From the IMG/VR virus record IMGVR_UViG_3300015603_000051, positions 1-64,000 of that record: 64,000 nucleotides of DNA, one strand, 5' to 3'. Below, piece after piece: positions 1 through 6,462 of this stretch; the first letter of the stretch is position 1; the number at the start of each line of letters is the position of its first letter. This DNA comes from a virus. A program made the translations under genes and the position numbers. Under the pieces are notes generated by a model, which saw only the letters and a list, made by a program, of their open reading frames with translations, was not told the origin of the DNA and did not search any database.

Positions 1-625
1 ACGGTTGGTACAGCACGCCCTTGTAATCGTAGCCATATTTGCCGTTCGGAGTCTCGAAGGTGTAGCACTGGTGTGAGTTCAGCCATGCCCGCATCGCCAC
101 AGCCAACTCGGGGTTAGCTAGTATGAATGTCCCGCCCGTTGTCAGCGGGTTAGGCTTGGTAGGGTCGCGTGGCGGTAGGTCAGTCAACAGCCGGTGTGTG
201 TTAGGGGATATGATAACTGGTATCGGGGCAGTCTCTTTGGGCGGGCGCCCAGCGTTCTTCTCTCGCATACAACCGCATGACTTCGTGCTGCCATTGCGAA
301 CTGATTGAGCATTAGTGATAGTTTCCTTGCCACACGCGCACTTGCACCGTATCTTACCTTTAGGCAGCATTTCGAGGACTGTTAGATTGTTATACACAAT
401 GCCTACCATGTCGATTCGGCGGGGTGCAGGGAGTTCCTTATATGCATGACCTACCTCAGCCGCGCGCCTGCACGCCTTTGTGTCGCCGTCTCTTACTGAC
501 TGTGCATCGCGGGTAATTTCCACACCGCACGCGCACAGGCATCTAATCCTACCTAAAGGCAGCCTTTCAAGGACTGTTAGCTGACCAAAGGTTTGCCCGA
601 CCATATCTATACGTTCAAGGTTCAT
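1..625 (-). CDS. Tandem zinc-ribbon protein, partial at window edge
   Basis: Starts with ATG at 625, overlapping the stop of the upstream gene (ATGA), and stays open to base 1, so the C-terminus is missing (about 208 codons visible). It contains two copies of a module of the type FGxLTVLExLPxGxIRCxCACG...VRxGxTKxCxR, the second ending in the classical SCGC. Paired Cys-x-Cys and Cys-Gly-Cys imply a structural zinc site. The module is common in small phage proteins, sometimes linked to AP2 or HNH domains, and is presumably nucleic-acid binding. The tail after the second module (HQCYTFETPNGKYGYDYKG) shows no nuclease motif I recognise. It is the last gene visible in a run of three related genes. 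Function is inferred only from the ribbon. Confidence 0.75.
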   Translation of the reverse strand, partial: MNLERIDMVGQTFGQLTVLERLPLGRIRCLCACGVEITRDAQSVRDGDTKACRRAAEVGHAYKELPAPRRIDMVGIVYNNLTVLEMLPKGKIRCKCACGKETITNAQSVRNGSTKSCGCMREKNAGRPPKETAPIPVIISPNTHRLLTDLPPRDPTKPNPLTTGGTFILANPELAVAMRAWLNSHQCYTFETPNGKYGYDYKGVLYQP

Positions 626-936
626 AATCTATCCTCACAGAATTTAATAAGTTCAGGGGTGACTTCATTCAAGAAGTCAAGTTCAAGCTTGTCTGTTGTG
701 GCAGCCACAACAAGTTTAATAGCAGCTATCAGTGGGGCATATGGCTTCTTCCTAGCGTTCTGTGCACGCAGGCATCCGCATGATCTTGTACGCTCTTTCC
801 GCAATGAATCACCACGGACGGTAACGCTCTTACCACAGTCGCATTTACAATCCCAATACTTTTTACGGGATATTGAAGCTTGAAGGACGACCAACCTGCC
901 ATACCGCTTATGTGTAAGATCAATTTGTTTTTGCAC
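622..936 (-). CDS. Zinc-ribbon protein, CxCDCGK/SCGC family
   Basis: I place the start at GTG 936, preceded by AGGAG, rather than at upstream codons without a ribosome site; this gives 104 residues. The N-terminal half has the motif RYGRLVVL...WDCKCDCGKSV...TRSCGC, a four-Cys zinc ribbon shared with its two neighbours. The C-terminal half is helical and carries the VVAATT hexapeptide encoded by the 19-bp palindrome at 694-712. No catalytic motif is seen, so a DNA- or RNA-binding role is an inference. It is probably a paralogue of the gene at 1001-1330, since both have the palindrome at the equivalent place. Confidence 0.75.
   Translation of the reverse strand: MQKQIDLTHKRYGRLVVLQASISRKKYWDCKCDCGKSVTVRGDSLRKERTRSCGCLRAQNARKKPYAPLIAAIKLVVAATTDKLELDFLNEVTPELIKFCEDRL
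694..712. repeat. 19-bp dispersed palindrome, copy 1
   Basis: TGTTGTGGCAGCCACAACA is a perfect inverted repeat around a central A. It lies inside the coding frame of the zinc-ribbon gene and is read there as VVAATT. Confidence 0.95.
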
Positions 937-1000
937 GACTTTACTCCTTTTGTTGTTGTCCGAAGCTGAACTATACCACAAAACAACTTGAACCATAATT

Positions 1001-1330
1001 TCAATTAGTGCCTTTCTGTTTGTTGTAGGTTTCGGTGCAGTAGGCTAGGAACTCACGCTCAAACTTCTGGTTAAACTCGTCTGCTGTTGTGGCAGCCACA
1101 ACAAGTTCAAGTGCTTCCTTGGCACGCAGGTATGGATTTACAGGATTACCATTCTTCCGCAGGCAGCCGCATGACTTCGTATTGCCAGACTGCAAGTGTG
1201 TGCCGCGCACTTCGACTAGGTTGCCGCAGTCGCATTTGCAGCGCCAAAGGTTCTTCGGTCCGACCGCTTCCCAATAAGTAACAGTCAGTTTGCCAAATCG
1301 TTTTTGGTACAGCTCAAGTTTCTTGCTCAT
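1001..1330 (-). CDS. Zinc-ribbon protein, CxCDCGN/SCGC family
   Basis: Start chosen at ATG 1330 because AGGAGACAAA precedes it; the longer reading frame to 1393 has no ribosome site. The 109-residue product begins MSKKLELYQKRFGKL and shows WRCKCDCGNLVEV...TKSCGC, a zinc ribbon, then a helical tail with VVAATT and a C-terminal Lys/Asn patch. It is a paralogue of the gene at 622-936 (same ribbon, same palindrome position). There are 64 bases between the two genes. Probably nucleic-acid binding; no catalytic site is visible. Confidence 0.8.
   Translation of the reverse strand: MSKKLELYQKRFGKLTVTYWEAVGPKNLWRCKCDCGNLVEVRGTHLQSGNTKSCGCLRKNGNPVNPYLRAKEALELVVAATTADEFNQKFEREFLAYCTETYNKQKGTN
1085..1103. 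repeat. 19-bp dispersed palindrome, copy 2
   Basis: TGTTGTGGCAGCCACAACA, identical to copy 1 and in the same reading frame (VVAATT) of the paralogous gene, so these two copies may not be independent. Confidence 0.95.
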
Positions 1331-1862
1331 TTTGTCTCCTTGTAGATGTGCACTATGAAGTGAAGTGTAGCAGATTGAACGGAAAATAGCCACACTAAAC
1401 AGTGGAGTGATCGAGATACAACAGTACTACATAGTAACGTGTAACGTAAACACGAACTGTGCTGTTTTTTTAATCAGATAAGTGTTTTCTACGATTTCAT
1501 AATGTGAAATGCAGATTTACCTAAAAAGTGCTCAAGACGAGCATCATGTTCCATGCGTAACGAGTCGTACTTTGGAGGCTGTTACGCCTAAGAGTGAGGC
1601 TGGGCGCGGGTTTCAGCTTTTTGTAACAGCCAAAGTGGGGTTTTCCAGAAATTATGAGAGTTCCAGAGAAAGGGAGAGAAAAAGCCCTCAAAAGGGAGTA
1701 CAAATGACAACAAAAACGAAAACAGCATCGACTCTCATAAAATAAAGGTATTACTATCTATTTATAATCTTATAAGTAGTAGTAGTAGTAGTATACCCGA
1801 TGCCCGCTCGCCCTATGCCCAATACTCCCGGAACCCACGCCCAGCTTCACTCTTCGAGAATT

Positions 1863-1881
1863 TGTTGTGGCTGCCACAACA
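1863..1881. repeat. 19-bp dispersed palindrome, copy 3
   Basis: TGTTGTGGCTGCCACAACA in the gene-free region; perfect inverted repeat with central T. Confidence 0.95.
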
Positions 1882-2137
1882 TTAGCAGTATGTTACGAAA
1901 AGCCCGTTTTCTTGTAACAAAGTTGTTGTAACAATAACGAATCGTCTGTTTCGCGCCTAAAAAATAGGCAGTTTCCGCGTGTACTCCCCCGCAGTATGAA
2001 GAACTGGCATCGACCCCCGCGCTATCCTTATCCTACGGACTTTTCTATAGATAACAACCTAAGAAACCTTCACGCGATGAATGCGAGCTGTTTAGTGGTA
2101 CGTCGGCTAGGCGCGCTATGCGCAGGCGCGGCGACCA

Positions 2138-2156
2138 TGTTGTGGCTGCCACAACA
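2138..2156. repeat. 19-bp dispersed palindrome, copy 4
   Basis: TGTTGTGGCTGCCACAACA in the gene-free region, about 275 bases from copy 3. Confidence 0.95.
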
Positions 2157-2275
2157 ACCAACTAATAAAGACCTTACGCTTTTAAGTCAAGCCCTTTCAT
2201 GTCGCCGAAGGCGACCTGTTTTGATACCAGTTCCTGTTGCCAAAAGGCAACTAAATGGTAGAGAATTTTAGGCGC

Positions 2276-2300
2276 AAAAAAGCCCCGCTTTCGCGGGGCT
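2276..2300 (-). terminator. Rho-independent terminator
   Basis: Reading leftward: an 8-bp stem AGCCCCGC / GCGGGGCT with a four-base loop, followed by six T. It lies 18 bases after the stop of the gene at 2318-3040 and would end its transcript. Confidence 0.9.
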
Positions 2301-2317
2301 GGATTAAGTTGCGGAGT

Positions 2318-3040
2318 TTATTTAGCTTTAGCGTTTTTCAGCAATTCCGCTGATACGACCGCCAGCAGGTCAGCTGCCATTTTGGCTATCGCCTTTGCTT
2401 TCGGCTTAGCCGTTTTATTCGCAGGATTTTCGCACCAGCACGTTAACATCTCGGCAAGCGCAGGAAGACCGGCGAAAGATTCCTCTTTTAAGGCGCTGAA
2501 ACTTACGAACATTTTGCCGTCTGGCGTCTTTGCCTTTGCGCCTCTTTCCCGCTTTACGCCGTCAGCATCGACCGATTTAGCCAAAAATTGCTGTATATCT
2601 ACACCTTGTTTTAAACTGCCCTGAATAACTTTCCGAATGTCAGCACAACGCGACCGAATGTTATTCGCCAGTCTAATCATGTCAGGCGCGATTCCTTTCG
2701 TCTTGCAAGTTGCAAGATAGGCGGATTCTACAGCGGACGAAAATTCAGCATACAGGACGCCCTGCTTGGCAACATCGGTGCTGCCTGCCATTGCATTATG
2801 GATAATTGTCGTGCAGATCTTCAGGTCCAGAATTGCTTTACACTGAACGGCGATCAGTGCATTAAGCGATCCGCTTGCTGCCTGCTGGTCTGCCTGCGTG
2901 CTGCCGATAGCGGTTGCAATGATCTTGAGAGCAGGAAGGGCCTTACGCGCTTGCACAGCGTCCGCTTTTGCTTTTGCTGCAATTGCTTTTGCGTTAGCGG
3001 CGGCGGTTGCAACTGATACCTTGGTGGTTTGCTTGGTCAT
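2318..3040 (-). CDS. Ala/Lys-rich protein of unknown function
   Basis: 240 residues, ATG at 3040 preceded by TAGGAG. The N-terminus (about residues 1-40) and the C-terminus are rich in Ala and Lys and should be helical; the middle has a predicted globular helical segment (residues 45-200) with scattered Cys. I recognise no family. It has its own strong leftward promoter (3093-3121) and its own terminator (2276-2300), so it is a monocistronic unit, the first gene leftward from the divergent control region. This suggests an early-expressed host-takeover or DNA-binding protein, but that rests on position and charge only. Confidence 0.8.
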   Translation of the reverse strand: MTKQTTKVSVATAAANAKAIAAKAKADAVQARKALPALKIIATAIGSTQADQQAASGSLNALIAVQCKAILDLKICTTIIHNAMAGSTDVAKQGVLYAEFSSAVESAYLATCKTKGIAPDMIRLANNIRSRCADIRKVIQGSLKQGVDIQQFLAKSVDADGVKRERGAKAKTPDGKMFVSFSALKEESFAGLPALAEMLTCWCENPANKTAKPKAKAIAKMAADLLAVVSAELLKNAKAK

Positions 3041-3092
3041 GACTATCTCCTAATAAGTTGTTTTGCTTCATGTGCGAAAGTGCACAGTTCCT

Positions 3093-3121
3093 ATTATCAG
3101 GATTTAACTGTACATTGTCAA
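3093..3121 (-). promoter_or_regulatory. Leftward sigma70 promoter
   Basis: On the minus strand TTGACA (3121-3116), a 17-base spacer, then GATAAT (3098-3093). It drives the gene at 2318-3040, start about 45 bases downstream. The palindrome variant at 3131-3149 lies 9 bases upstream of the -35 box. Confidence 0.85.
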
Positions 3122-3130
3122 GTGATATCG

Positions 3131-3149
3131 TGTAGTGGCTGCCACTACA
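3131..3149. repeat. 19-bp palindrome, symmetric variant (copy 5)
   Basis: TGTAGTGGCTGCCACTACA differs from the consensus at one base in each arm, and the two changes compensate, so dyad symmetry is kept. It is centred about 54 bases upstream of the expected start of the leftward promoter. Confidence 0.9.
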
Positions 3150-3256
3150 GCACAATCCCGCGCCGCCGCGCCGCGTACCGCGCCAGCCCCCCTTGGCGAC
3201 CCCACCGCCCCCCTACCCCGACTTTTCGGCGCCCGCGCGCCCGCGCGCGTCCCTCC
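3150..3256. other. C-rich, very GC-rich block in the divergent control region
   Basis: About 100 bases with runs such as CGCGCCGCCGCGCCGCG, CAGCCCCCCTTGG and GCCCGCGCGCCCGCGCGCG, strongly C-rich on the top strand and far above the composition of its AT-rich surroundings. It sits between the two divergent promoters and a little upstream of the terminase genes. A packaging or origin site is possible; no such motif can be proved. Confidence 0.5.
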
Positions 3257-3371
3257 TAATCCAGACAAACATTTACCATAGTTGACCAATTAACAACACA
3301 CTCCGTCCATTTAATAGCAAAAAAGCAAGTAGACAAAAAGACCTACTCCCTAAAAAATTTTTCACAAAAAT

Positions 3372-3401
3372 TTGACATGACATACACACCCATGATATAA
3401 A
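3372..3401 (+). promoter_or_regulatory. Rightward late promoter
   Basis: TTGACA (3372-3377), 18-base spacer, TATAAA (3396-3401) preceded by TGA, giving an extended -10. The first late gene starts at 3437, about 30 bases after the expected start site, with AGGGG as ribosome site. It is the only strong promoter seen before the packaging operon. Confidence 0.85.
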
Positions 3402-3436
3402 CTCGGCAACCACTACATCTAGGGGTATACAGCACG

Positions 3437-4009
3437 ATGCCCACTACATCTGCCGCTTTCGAACCTGAAGTATTCATCCTGCCCCTTCCGCTCGACTTCG
3501 ATGACGAGCCCTTGGGCGACGTACTCACACGCGCTAACTCTCTGTGCGGCTCCGCCGAAGCGATAACCGCCGCCATGCACACGACCGGCCAGCCGCTGGC
3601 CCACAACGTCTCCGAGCAGGACCACATTGAAGCGCAGAAACTATTCCAAGCCCCCGCCAAGTCCCTCAACGACACCCCCACCAGCGTAGCCATTGTCTTA
3701 ACGGCACTGCTGCAGGAATACGATCGCGAGTTCATCGTCAATGCCCAGCAGATACGAAACATCTGCATCAACACCCTGCTCGAGACGGTGAGCAAAGGCA
3801 AGACGACAGAGAAGCTGCGGGCCGTCGAGCTGCTGGGCAAAGTGGCTGACGTCGGCCTGTTCGTAGAGCGGACCCACCAAGTGATCGAGCACCGCCCTGA
3901 TGAAGACCTGAAGCAAATGCTCAAGGACAAGCTGGGTAAACTGCGTACCATCGTCTCCGCCCAGCCGGCCCCCGAAGAAGTCACATTCTCGGAAGTGCCC
4001 ACAGCATGA
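3437..4009 (+). CDS. Probable terminase small subunit
   Basis: 190 residues, first gene of the late operon, overlapping the terminase large subunit by ATGA. The N-terminal 80 residues are acidic and Pro/Ala-rich; the C-terminal half (about residues 95-175) is a run of charged helices (TTEKLRAVELLGKVADVGLF, then DEDLKQMLKDKLGKL) of the kind found in oligomerising small terminases. The assignment rests on position, size and helical character; there is no clear helix-turn-helix. It would recognise the packaging site and hand DNA to the large subunit. Confidence 0.6.
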   Translation: MPTTSAAFEPEVFILPLPLDFDDEPLGDVLTRANSLCGSAEAITAAMHTTGQPLAHNVSEQDHIEAQKLFQAPAKSLNDTPTSVAIVLTALLQEYDREFIVNAQQIRNICINTLLETVSKGKTTEKLRAVELLGKVADVGLFVERTHQVIEHRPDEDLKQMLKDKLGKLRTIVSAQPAPEEVTFSEVPTA

Positions 4010-6450
4010 GCACCAACAGCACAGCGTTCGACGACTTCACCACAGAAGAGTTGTCGTTCCTTGTGGACAACATGGACAAGCTGCCACGGCATGAACAGGT
4101 CGAACTGCAGACCGTGATCGAGACGCTGACCGCACGCAACGCCAGAAAAGCAGCGCAACTGCACTTCCTAGATTTTATGTCCGCCGTTGAGCCATCCATG
4201 CTCCAAGGGCCGCAACACAAGATTATTGCCAGTGCGTTCGATCGGATCAGGAATGGTACGTTGAAGCGGGTGATTATCAACATCGCGCCACGGCATTCCA
4301 AAAGCACAATGTCCAGCTATTTATTCCCTGCATTTTTCTTAGGGAATTTTCCTAATAAACAAATTATCATGGCATCGCACACCGCTGACCTCGCGGTTGA
4401 CTTCGGTAGAAAAGTGCGTAACTTGGTAGCCTCTCCCGCTTACACCGAGGTATTCCCCGGCGTCGCGCTGGCCGCTGACTCGAAGGCGGCAGGCAGATGG
4501 AACACCAACTCGGGCGGTCTGTATTATGCCCTCGGTGTGGGTGGTGCGATGGCGGGCCGTGGTGGTGACTTGGTTATCATCGATGATCCCCACAGCGAAC
4601 AAGAGGCCAAGTCGGGCAACCCTGCGATCTTCGATGCCGCCTATGAGTGGTATCAGTCCGGTCCACGCCAGCGACTCCAGCCGGGAGGGGCCATTGTTGT
4701 CTTAATGTGCATGGTCGGCGGGACCGACGTACTGCGGGCAGACGGCTCAACAACTAAGCTGCGGGACATTCGCCCCGGCGACGAAGTGGCAACCTTTGAA
4801 AATGGCGAGATAACAACGTCGCGTGTAAACAACTGGATGTCAAGTGGTGTTGATTCCATATATACAATACAAACACAATCTGGCATAATACTCCAAGCGA
4901 ACGAGAGACACCCGTTTCTTGTGGATTTTGATGGAGTGAAAAAATGGACAAGATTGCGCGACCTGAAACCGGGCATGTTGCTTGTAGCATCGAAGGCTGC
5001 AACAGACCCGCAAGAAGCAAAACAAAACCCGGACTCTGCCACGCTTGCCAAGCAAGCGCTTGCTACCACAAGAAAAATCCAGACGCCCCGCATAGAGGCA
5101 TTGGGCACCACGGTAAGTGGAAAGGAGTGCTGTGCGCATGCGGAGAACCAGCAAAGAGCAAAGGGCTGTGCGCTGGATGCTATAGAAGAGAGTTCCCGCC
5201 AGCAAAACCTACGTCAGAAAAAACAAGAGCAAGCCGCATCAAACACAGGTACGGAATCACAGCTGAACAGTTCGATGAAATGCTGCTCGCACAAGGCGGG
5301 CGATGTGCTGTCTGTGGAGAACTGCCAACCAAAACAAATACACGCGCACACTGGAACGGAAAGCTGTGCATCGACCACTGCCACGATACAAACGAAGTCA
5401 GAGGGTTGCTGTGCAACAACTGTAACCTCGCAGTTGGCTACGGTGAAACTCCAGAAAAACTCGAACGAGCCGCTGAGTACCTACGTCGTTTTCTTAGACG
5501 AGATAGTTAGTATTGTTGAATCCGGCAGCGAAGAAGTTTTTGATGTAGAAATTGACCGCACTGAAAACTTCATCGCTAACGGTGTAGTAAGCCACAATAC
5601 TCGCTGGAACAAGCGAGATTTAACGGGCCGACTCATAGAAAATATGGTCCGAAGCCCGGACGGCGACGAGTGGGAAGTCATCGAGCTGCCGGCCATACTC
5701 CCAAGCGGGCTGCCCTTGTGGCCGGACTTCTGGCCGCTGGAGGAATTGAATGCCATCAAGGCAACGATTGACACCCGCTACTGGCAGGCCCAGTACATGC
5801 AGAACCCCGTCAGCGACGAGGGTGCACTCATTAAGCGGGAGTGGTGGCGGCTGTGGGAGGAAGACCAACCCCCTGCCTGTGAGTTCATATTGGGTTCCCT
5901 CGACGCTGCAGCAGAGGTAAATAATCGGGCTGACTATACCTCCATCACGATCTGGGGCGTGTTCTATCGCCCGGACGAAGCCACCGGGGAACGGGTGGCC
6001 AACATCATATTGCTGGAGTCTATTCGCGAGCGGATGGAGTTCCCTGAACTGAAAGAGTGTGCCTACAGAGTTTACAAAGATTGGGAACTTGATGCATTCA
6101 TCGTTGAGAAAAAGTCTGCCGGCACCCAGCTGTACCAAGAAATGCGAGCAGCAGGAGTGCCTGTATCGGAGTTTACCCCCACAAGGGCTACAGGTGACAA
6201 GTTCGCACGACTTAACGCTGTGGCTGACATTGTGCGCTCGGGACTCGTGTGGTATCCGGCGGGTAAACGATGGGCAGAAGAATTGGTGGATGAAATCGCA
6301 GGATTCCCCTCCTACGGCTCAGACGATCGTGTAGACACCACATCCATGGCGCTGGCGCGCTTCCGCAGCGGCGGGTTTATCCGCCTGCCCTCCGACCGGT
6401 GGGACGATGACAATGAGAAGACCTACCATCGCCCACGTAAATATTACTAA
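4006..6450 (+). CDS. terL: Terminase large subunit with class 1 intein
   Basis: ATPase-nuclease that packages DNA into the prohead through the portal. 814 residues as translated, about 517 after removal of a 297-residue intein. The Walker A variant APRHSKST lies at residues 94-101 and Walker B DLVIIDDP at 188-195. The coupling motif VVLM/TRW is split by the intein (Cys235 to Asn531). The RNase H-like nuclease domain follows (LGSLDAAAE, IVEKKSAGT and DDRVDTTSMAL near the C-terminus). Removing the intein restores the usual VVLMTRWNKRDLTGRL. ATG overlaps the small-subunit stop. Part of the intein is overlapped by an HNH gene in another frame (4944-5510). Confidence 0.95.
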   Translation: MSTNSTAFDDFTTEELSFLVDNMDKLPRHEQVELQTVIETLTARNARKAAQLHFLDFMSAVEPSMLQGPQHKIIASAFDRIRNGTLKRVIINIAPRHSKSTMSSYLFPAFFLGNFPNKQIIMASHTADLAVDFGRKVRNLVASPAYTEVFPGVALAADSKAAGRWNTNSGGLYYALGVGGAMAGRGGDLVIIDDPHSEQEAKSGNPAIFDAAYEWYQSGPRQRLQPGGAIVVLMCMVGGTDVLRADGSTTKLRDIRPGDEVATFENGEITTSRVNNWMSSGVDSIYTIQTQSGIILQANERHPFLVDFDGVKKWTRLRDLKPGMLLVASKAATDPQEAKQNPDSATLAKQALATTRKIQTPRIEALGTTVSGKECCAHAENQQRAKGCALDAIEESSRQQNLRQKKQEQAASNTGTESQLNSSMKCCSHKAGDVLSVENCQPKQIHAHTGTESCASTTATIQTKSEGCCATTVTSQLATVKLQKNSNEPLSTYVVFLDEIVSIVESGSEEVFDVEIDRTENFIANGVVSHNTRWNKRDLTGRLIENMVRSPDGDEWEVIELPAILPSGLPLWPDFWPLEELNAIKATIDTRYWQAQYMQNPVSDEGALIKREWWRLWEEDQPPACEFILGSLDAAAEVNNRADYTSITIWGVFYRPDEATGERVANIILLESIRERMEFPELKECAYRVYKDWELDAFIVEKKSAGTQLYQEMRAAGVPVSEFTPTRATGDKFARLNAVADIVRSGLVWYPAGKRWAEELVDEIAGFPSYGSDDRVDTTSMALARFRSGGFIRLPSDRWDDDNEKTYHRPRKYY
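4708..5598 (+). other. Class 1 intein in the terminase large subunit
   Basis: Block A starts at Cys235 (CMVGGTDVLRADGSTTKLRDI, PGDEV). Block B contains ANERHPFLVDF with the conserved His. Block F is EEVFDVEIDRTENFIAN, and block G is GVVSHN followed by Thr532 as +1 residue. The splicing domains are intact up to about residue 328 (MLLVAS) and again from about residue 495 (VVFLDEIVSIVESG). Between them the frame is open but low-complexity (Ser, Thr, Ala, Gln, Lys, Cys) and contains no endonuclease motif, because this stretch codes for an HNH protein in another frame. Confidence 0.93.
4944..5510 (+). CDS. Endonuclease VII-type HNH nuclease nested out of frame in the TerL intein
   Basis: 188 residues in the -1 frame relative to the terminase, starting at ATG 4944 with GGAG seven bases upstream. 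It has two N-terminal zinc-ribbon modules (Cys14/Cys19/Cys32/Cys35; Cys64/Cys66/Cys76/Cys79). A recombination endonuclease VII core follows: KHRYGITAEQFDEMLLAQGG, CAVC at 121-124, DHCH at 144-147, RGLLCNNCNLAVGY at 153-166. The domain order and catalytic DHxH match free-standing phage EndoVII/HNH homing enzymes. It stops at TAG 5508-5510, before the intein's C-terminal blocks. An A6 run just before the ATG could allow -1 slippage as an alternative way in. Likely the mobility enzyme of the intein. Confidence 0.85.
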   Translation: MDKIARPETGHVACSIEGCNRPARSKTKPGLCHACQASACYHKKNPDAPHRGIGHHGKWKGVLCACGEPAKSKGLCAGCYRREFPPAKPTSEKTRASRIKHRYGITAEQFDEMLLAQGGRCAVCGELPTKTNTRAHWNGKLCIDHCHDTNEVRGLLCNNCNLAVGYGETPEKLERAAEYLRRFLRRDS

Positions 6451-6462
6451 AGGACCACGACC

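Larger units (their letters stand above)
1331..2275. other. Gene-free region of about 0.9 kb
   Basis: No convincing gene on either strand. It holds palindrome copies 3 and 4, an (AGT)n run near 1775-1793, several short TGTTAC/GTAAC motifs (1430s, 1580s, 1890-1935), and two small hairpins GTCGCC-GAA-GGCGAC (near 2200-2215) and GTTGCC-AAAA-GGCAAC (near 2236-2252). One possible rightward 13-codon leader-type ORF (1704-1745, MTTKTKTASTLIK) follows AAAGGGAGT; I do not trust it as a gene. The stretch could be regulatory, encode a small RNA, or contain a replication origin; nothing seen decides this. Confidence 0.6.

Noticed and set aside
1509-1745. Rightward 78-codon frame in the gene-free region
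   Set aside because: No plausible ribosome site for its first ATG and no protein-like pattern; only its last 13 codons have a possible ribosome site.
3282-3315. TTGACC with TTTAAT downstream as an extra rightward promoter
   Set aside because: Spacing is 22 bases, too long for sigma70; the promoter at 3372-3401 is far better.
3343-4164. 273-codon antisense frame across the terminase small subunit
   Set aside because: Runs across the late promoter and two well-supported genes; Ser-rich shadow sequence.
4938-4946. Programmed -1 frameshift at the A6 run as the way into the nested HNH frame
   Set aside because: Possible, but the HNH frame has its own ribosome site and ATG and ends at its own stop, so it could not return to the intein C-terminal blocks; independent initiation explains the data better.
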